DNA from: Grimontia marina
GTDB lineage: Bacteria; Pseudomonadota; Gammaproteobacteria; Enterobacterales; Vibrionaceae
Length of the DNA stretch: 43,640 nt
NCBI RefSeq assembly: GCF_900060185.1
Contig: NZ_FIZY01000041.1
Coordinates: 1 to 43,640 of the forward strand
Reading direction: 5' to 3'
The translations under genes were made by a program, and so were the position numbers. Numbering within the stretch: position 1 is the first letter of the stretch; each line of letters starts with the position of its first letter. Below the pieces are notes generated by a model. The model was not told the origin of the DNA, did not search any database, and was given only the letters and a program-made list of their open reading frames with translations. Of the stretch, positions 41,644 through 43,640 are shown one piece after another.

Positions 41644-43287
41644 TTAATTCAGGATTTGTTCGGCAAGTTCGAGAAGCTTGGGATACGCGATGGTGCTTTG
41701 TTTCGCCAGTGCTCTCTGTTCTTCTAACACTTCTTGTAGGATGTTTTTGGTAGTAAGCGGGTTGGCTAAAACCACACGGAATACGATAGTCGCGCGATTG
41801 TCCAAATGGACTGGCGTTAACGTGGTTCGGGAGACGAAAGTGTTTCCGGCTTCGCGTTGGTGCTTCTGAATGAAAACCGTCAGATCGTTGAGGTGCTGGT
41901 GGAGTAGTCCACGTTGGGCGTCATTGGCAACGTCGAACGCTTTCTTGACTGATTCAGGGACAAATCGGTAGGTGAGCAGGCAAAGCTCTGGCTTGCTCAC
42001 CACCTCAAAATCAGGCTGCTCAGCAATCAATGAAGCGAAGTATTCGGCCTTGTCGACGCTTTGATCAATCAGCAGTTCGTAGCCTTCGCGTCCGATGATG
42101 TTCAGGCTGGCGTATAGCAACATCGCCATGCCACTGCGAGATCCTTCAAGTGTGTGGCTGCCGAGGTCTTTAGAGCCTTTGCGCAGAATGTAGTTGGCGT
42201 GATGTTCAATCGCAGAGACCATAGAAGGGTCTTTGAAAATCACCATGCCTGCACCCATTGGCACGTACAGCTGCTTGTGAGCATCAATGGTCACCGAATC
42301 TGCTCGTTCAATGCCTTTGAGTTTGTGTCGCTGGTTGCTGGACATCAAACTCGCACCGCCCCAGGCAGCATCCACATGAAAATGAATGCCTTCACGCTCA
42401 GCAATTTCTGCCATGGCGTCAAGCGGGTCGATATTCCCGGTCTCGGTTGTGCCAGCGACGCCAACCAGTGCAAATACCTTGGTGTTTTTCGCTTTCAGCT
42501 CAGCAACTTTCTCTTCGAGCTTATCGATGCGGATGCGGTTGTTTTCGTCAGTTGGGATAGCAATCAAGGATTGTCGGCCAATGCCAAGGACGTCAGCGGA
42601 TTTTTTAAGAGAGTAATGGCCGCGATCGGAGACGAGAATGGCTAAGTCGTCATAGCCGTAATGGCGCATGGCGCGGAACAGGCCTTCTTCCGCCACGCCT
42701 TTGAAATCGCCATCCGCTTTCAGTGCAGCATTGCGCGCTACCCACAAAGCCGTGATATTGGCGATTGTCCCGCCGGAGCAAAATGCCCCAAGGGAGTGTT
42801 CAGCGCTGTGCATCCAGCTTTCATAAAACGGGTCATCACGGTCGTAAATCAGGTTGTGGAGCATGCCCAGCACCTGACGCTCGAGTGGCGTGAAGGCCTT
42901 TGAGGTTTCAATTTTGACCGTGTTCTGGTTCAGGCCAATCATGATTTTTGAAAGCGGCATCAGGAAATAGGGAAGCGCTGATGTCATGTGACCAATAAAG
43001 CGTGGCGATGAAGTATGAACCGATTGGGCAACCAGTTTATCCAGCAAAAACTCGGTGTGTTCGGAAACGAAAGTCGGTTTTTCGGGGATCAACGGGTTGC
43101 TGAAATCTTTTTCGATATCAGTGAGAGATGAATCTGTCGCAGCAATATGATTCTGCAAAAAGCGATTCAGGTTTTGGGAAATTTCCTGCTCGATTTTGCC
43201 CAAGGTGGAATCGGGCGCTTCGGGCACGGTAAAAATACGGTGGAGGCTTTCCAGGGACGCTTCCGCCGTCTTAGTTTCTGTAACCAT
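41644..43287 (-). CDS. panP: PanP, PLP-dependent aspartate 1-decarboxylase
   Basis: 547 residues, a group II PLP decarboxylase. Active-site phrases are FCSGGTIANITALWVARN, the Asp in FHVDAAWGG and the PLP-lysine in TIDAHKQLYVP. Length and sequence style match the PanP proteins of vibrios, which make beta-alanine for pantothenate and coenzyme A from aspartate and replace PanD. Glutamate decarboxylase or 2,4-diaminobutyrate decarboxylase are related alternatives, but the overall sequence reads as PanP. It is a single gene followed by a terminator. Confidence 0.85.
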   Translation of the reverse strand: MVTETKTAEASLESLHRIFTVPEAPDSTLGKIEQEISQNLNRFLQNHIAATDSSLTDIEKDFSNPLIPEKPTFVSEHTEFLLDKLVAQSVHTSSPRFIGHMTSALPYFLMPLSKIMIGLNQNTVKIETSKAFTPLERQVLGMLHNLIYDRDDPFYESWMHSAEHSLGAFCSGGTIANITALWVARNAALKADGDFKGVAEEGLFRAMRHYGYDDLAILVSDRGHYSLKKSADVLGIGRQSLIAIPTDENNRIRIDKLEEKVAELKAKNTKVFALVGVAGTTETGNIDPLDAMAEIAEREGIHFHVDAAWGGASLMSSNQRHKLKGIERADSVTIDAHKQLYVPMGAGMVIFKDPSMVSAIEHHANYILRKGSKDLGSHTLEGSRSGMAMLLYASLNIIGREGYELLIDQSVDKAEYFASLIAEQPDFEVVSKPELCLLTYRFVPESVKKAFDVANDAQRGLLHQHLNDLTVFIQKHQREAGNTFVSRTTLTPVHLDNRATIVFRVVLANPLTTKNILQEVLEEQRALAKQSTIAYPKLLELAEQILN

Positions 43288-43435
43288 CCGAGGTTCTTTA
43301 TTTTCTAATAATGGGCTTTTCTACACGATGTTCGCCGAAGTTACAACACAGGAAAAACGTGGGCTTGGTCGATGTCAAAGGGTAGAAATCTTGGGGGTTG
43401 AGACAAAAGCCACCATTTAGGTTAACACCTATCAC

Positions 43436-43640
43436 TTAAGGTTTAAGGTGCTTAGAGCGAACAGGGTAGCGAGTTTTATTAATACGAACGGTCCTCGCTT
43501 TGGGCCGTTTTCTTTTTTTGGGGAGTATGTAGCGTTTCACTCTCTCCCGCATGGCTCTTAGCTTTCTCGGGATTGAGCCGGGGGCTGCTATCGCACACCA
43601 CATCAGCTCATCCTGAATATCTCTCAATGCCATCATAAAA
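43436..43640 (-). CDS. IS4-family transposase, C-terminal end (runs off the right edge)
   Basis: At least 66 residues, open at the window edge. The sequence (DELMWCAIAAPGSIPRKLRAMRE, then RYILPKKRK, then YPVRSKHLKP) matches the basic C-terminal tail of IS4-family transposases, where the IPRxLxxxRxxxxRxILPxxR pattern is typical. The catalytic part would lie to the right of the window. The stop is at 43436. The terminal repeat of the element is expected between 43288 and 43435, where a short palindrome TAGGT-TAAC-ACCTA (43418-43431) is the only candidate I see. Confidence 0.75.
   Translation of the reverse strand, partial: FMMALRDIQDELMWCAIAAPGSIPRKLRAMRERVKRYILPKKRKRPKARTVRINKTRYPVRSKHLKP

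Overview
The window looks like a chromosomal segment of a marine gammaproteobacterium, most likely a member of the Vibrionaceae (Vibrio, Photobacterium, Grimontia or Enterovibrio type). The evidence is a tfoY gene with an upstream c-di-GMP-I riboswitch, a PanP-type aspartate decarboxylase, a classic torCAD/torR locus, a purR repressor very close to the enterobacterial one, and a DUF2947-like protein. No rRNA, tRNA or CRISPR array was seen. All calls come from reading the sequence and from memory of families; no database search was run.

Layout. 1-634: 5' part of an IS630-family transposase running off the left edge. 720-3850: a relatively AT-rich stretch with one secreted, cysteine-rich, probably beta-propeller protein (1257-2993) and a small zinc-ribbon-like protein. 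3852-5858: a lipoprotein with two Fn3-like repeats and seven FG-GAP blades, split by a TAG stop where the repeat pattern predicts Trp. 6115-11040: an RND efflux pair (adaptor and permease) with a divergent TetR repressor and two palindromic operator candidates. 11059-15331: a methyltransferase, two tandem bacterioferritin subunits with complementary active sites, a TTC38-like TPR protein and a DsbA-fold protein lacking the second active-site Cys. 15332-21678: a five-gene operon corresponding to E. coli ynjB-ynjC-ynjD-ynjF, led by a fused TVP38/TMEM64-flavoprotein disulfide reductase.

22114-24954: a small membrane protein with a textbook CRP site upstream, tfoY under a c-di-GMP-I riboswitch, and purR. 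25434-31073: trimethylamine N-oxide respiration (torC, torA, torD) with divergent torR and a phased array of tor boxes; the sensor TorS and the periplasmic TorT are not in the window. 31097-32118: a DUF2947-like protein and a small lipoprotein.

32508-40285: a tight seven-gene operon encoding a glutamine-synthetase-like ligase, aldehyde dehydrogenase, iron alcohol dehydrogenase, class I glutamine amidotransferase and a complete TRAP transporter, with a LysR gene upstream. The set reads as uptake and gamma-glutamyl-protected oxidation of an amino alcohol (ethanolamine is the best guess), analogous to the Puu putrescine pathway but with an alcohol dehydrogenase in place of the amine oxidase. 41644-43287 is panP, and 43436-43640 is the C-terminal end of an IS4-family transposase at the right edge. 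The window is therefore bordered by two different insertion-sequence fragments.
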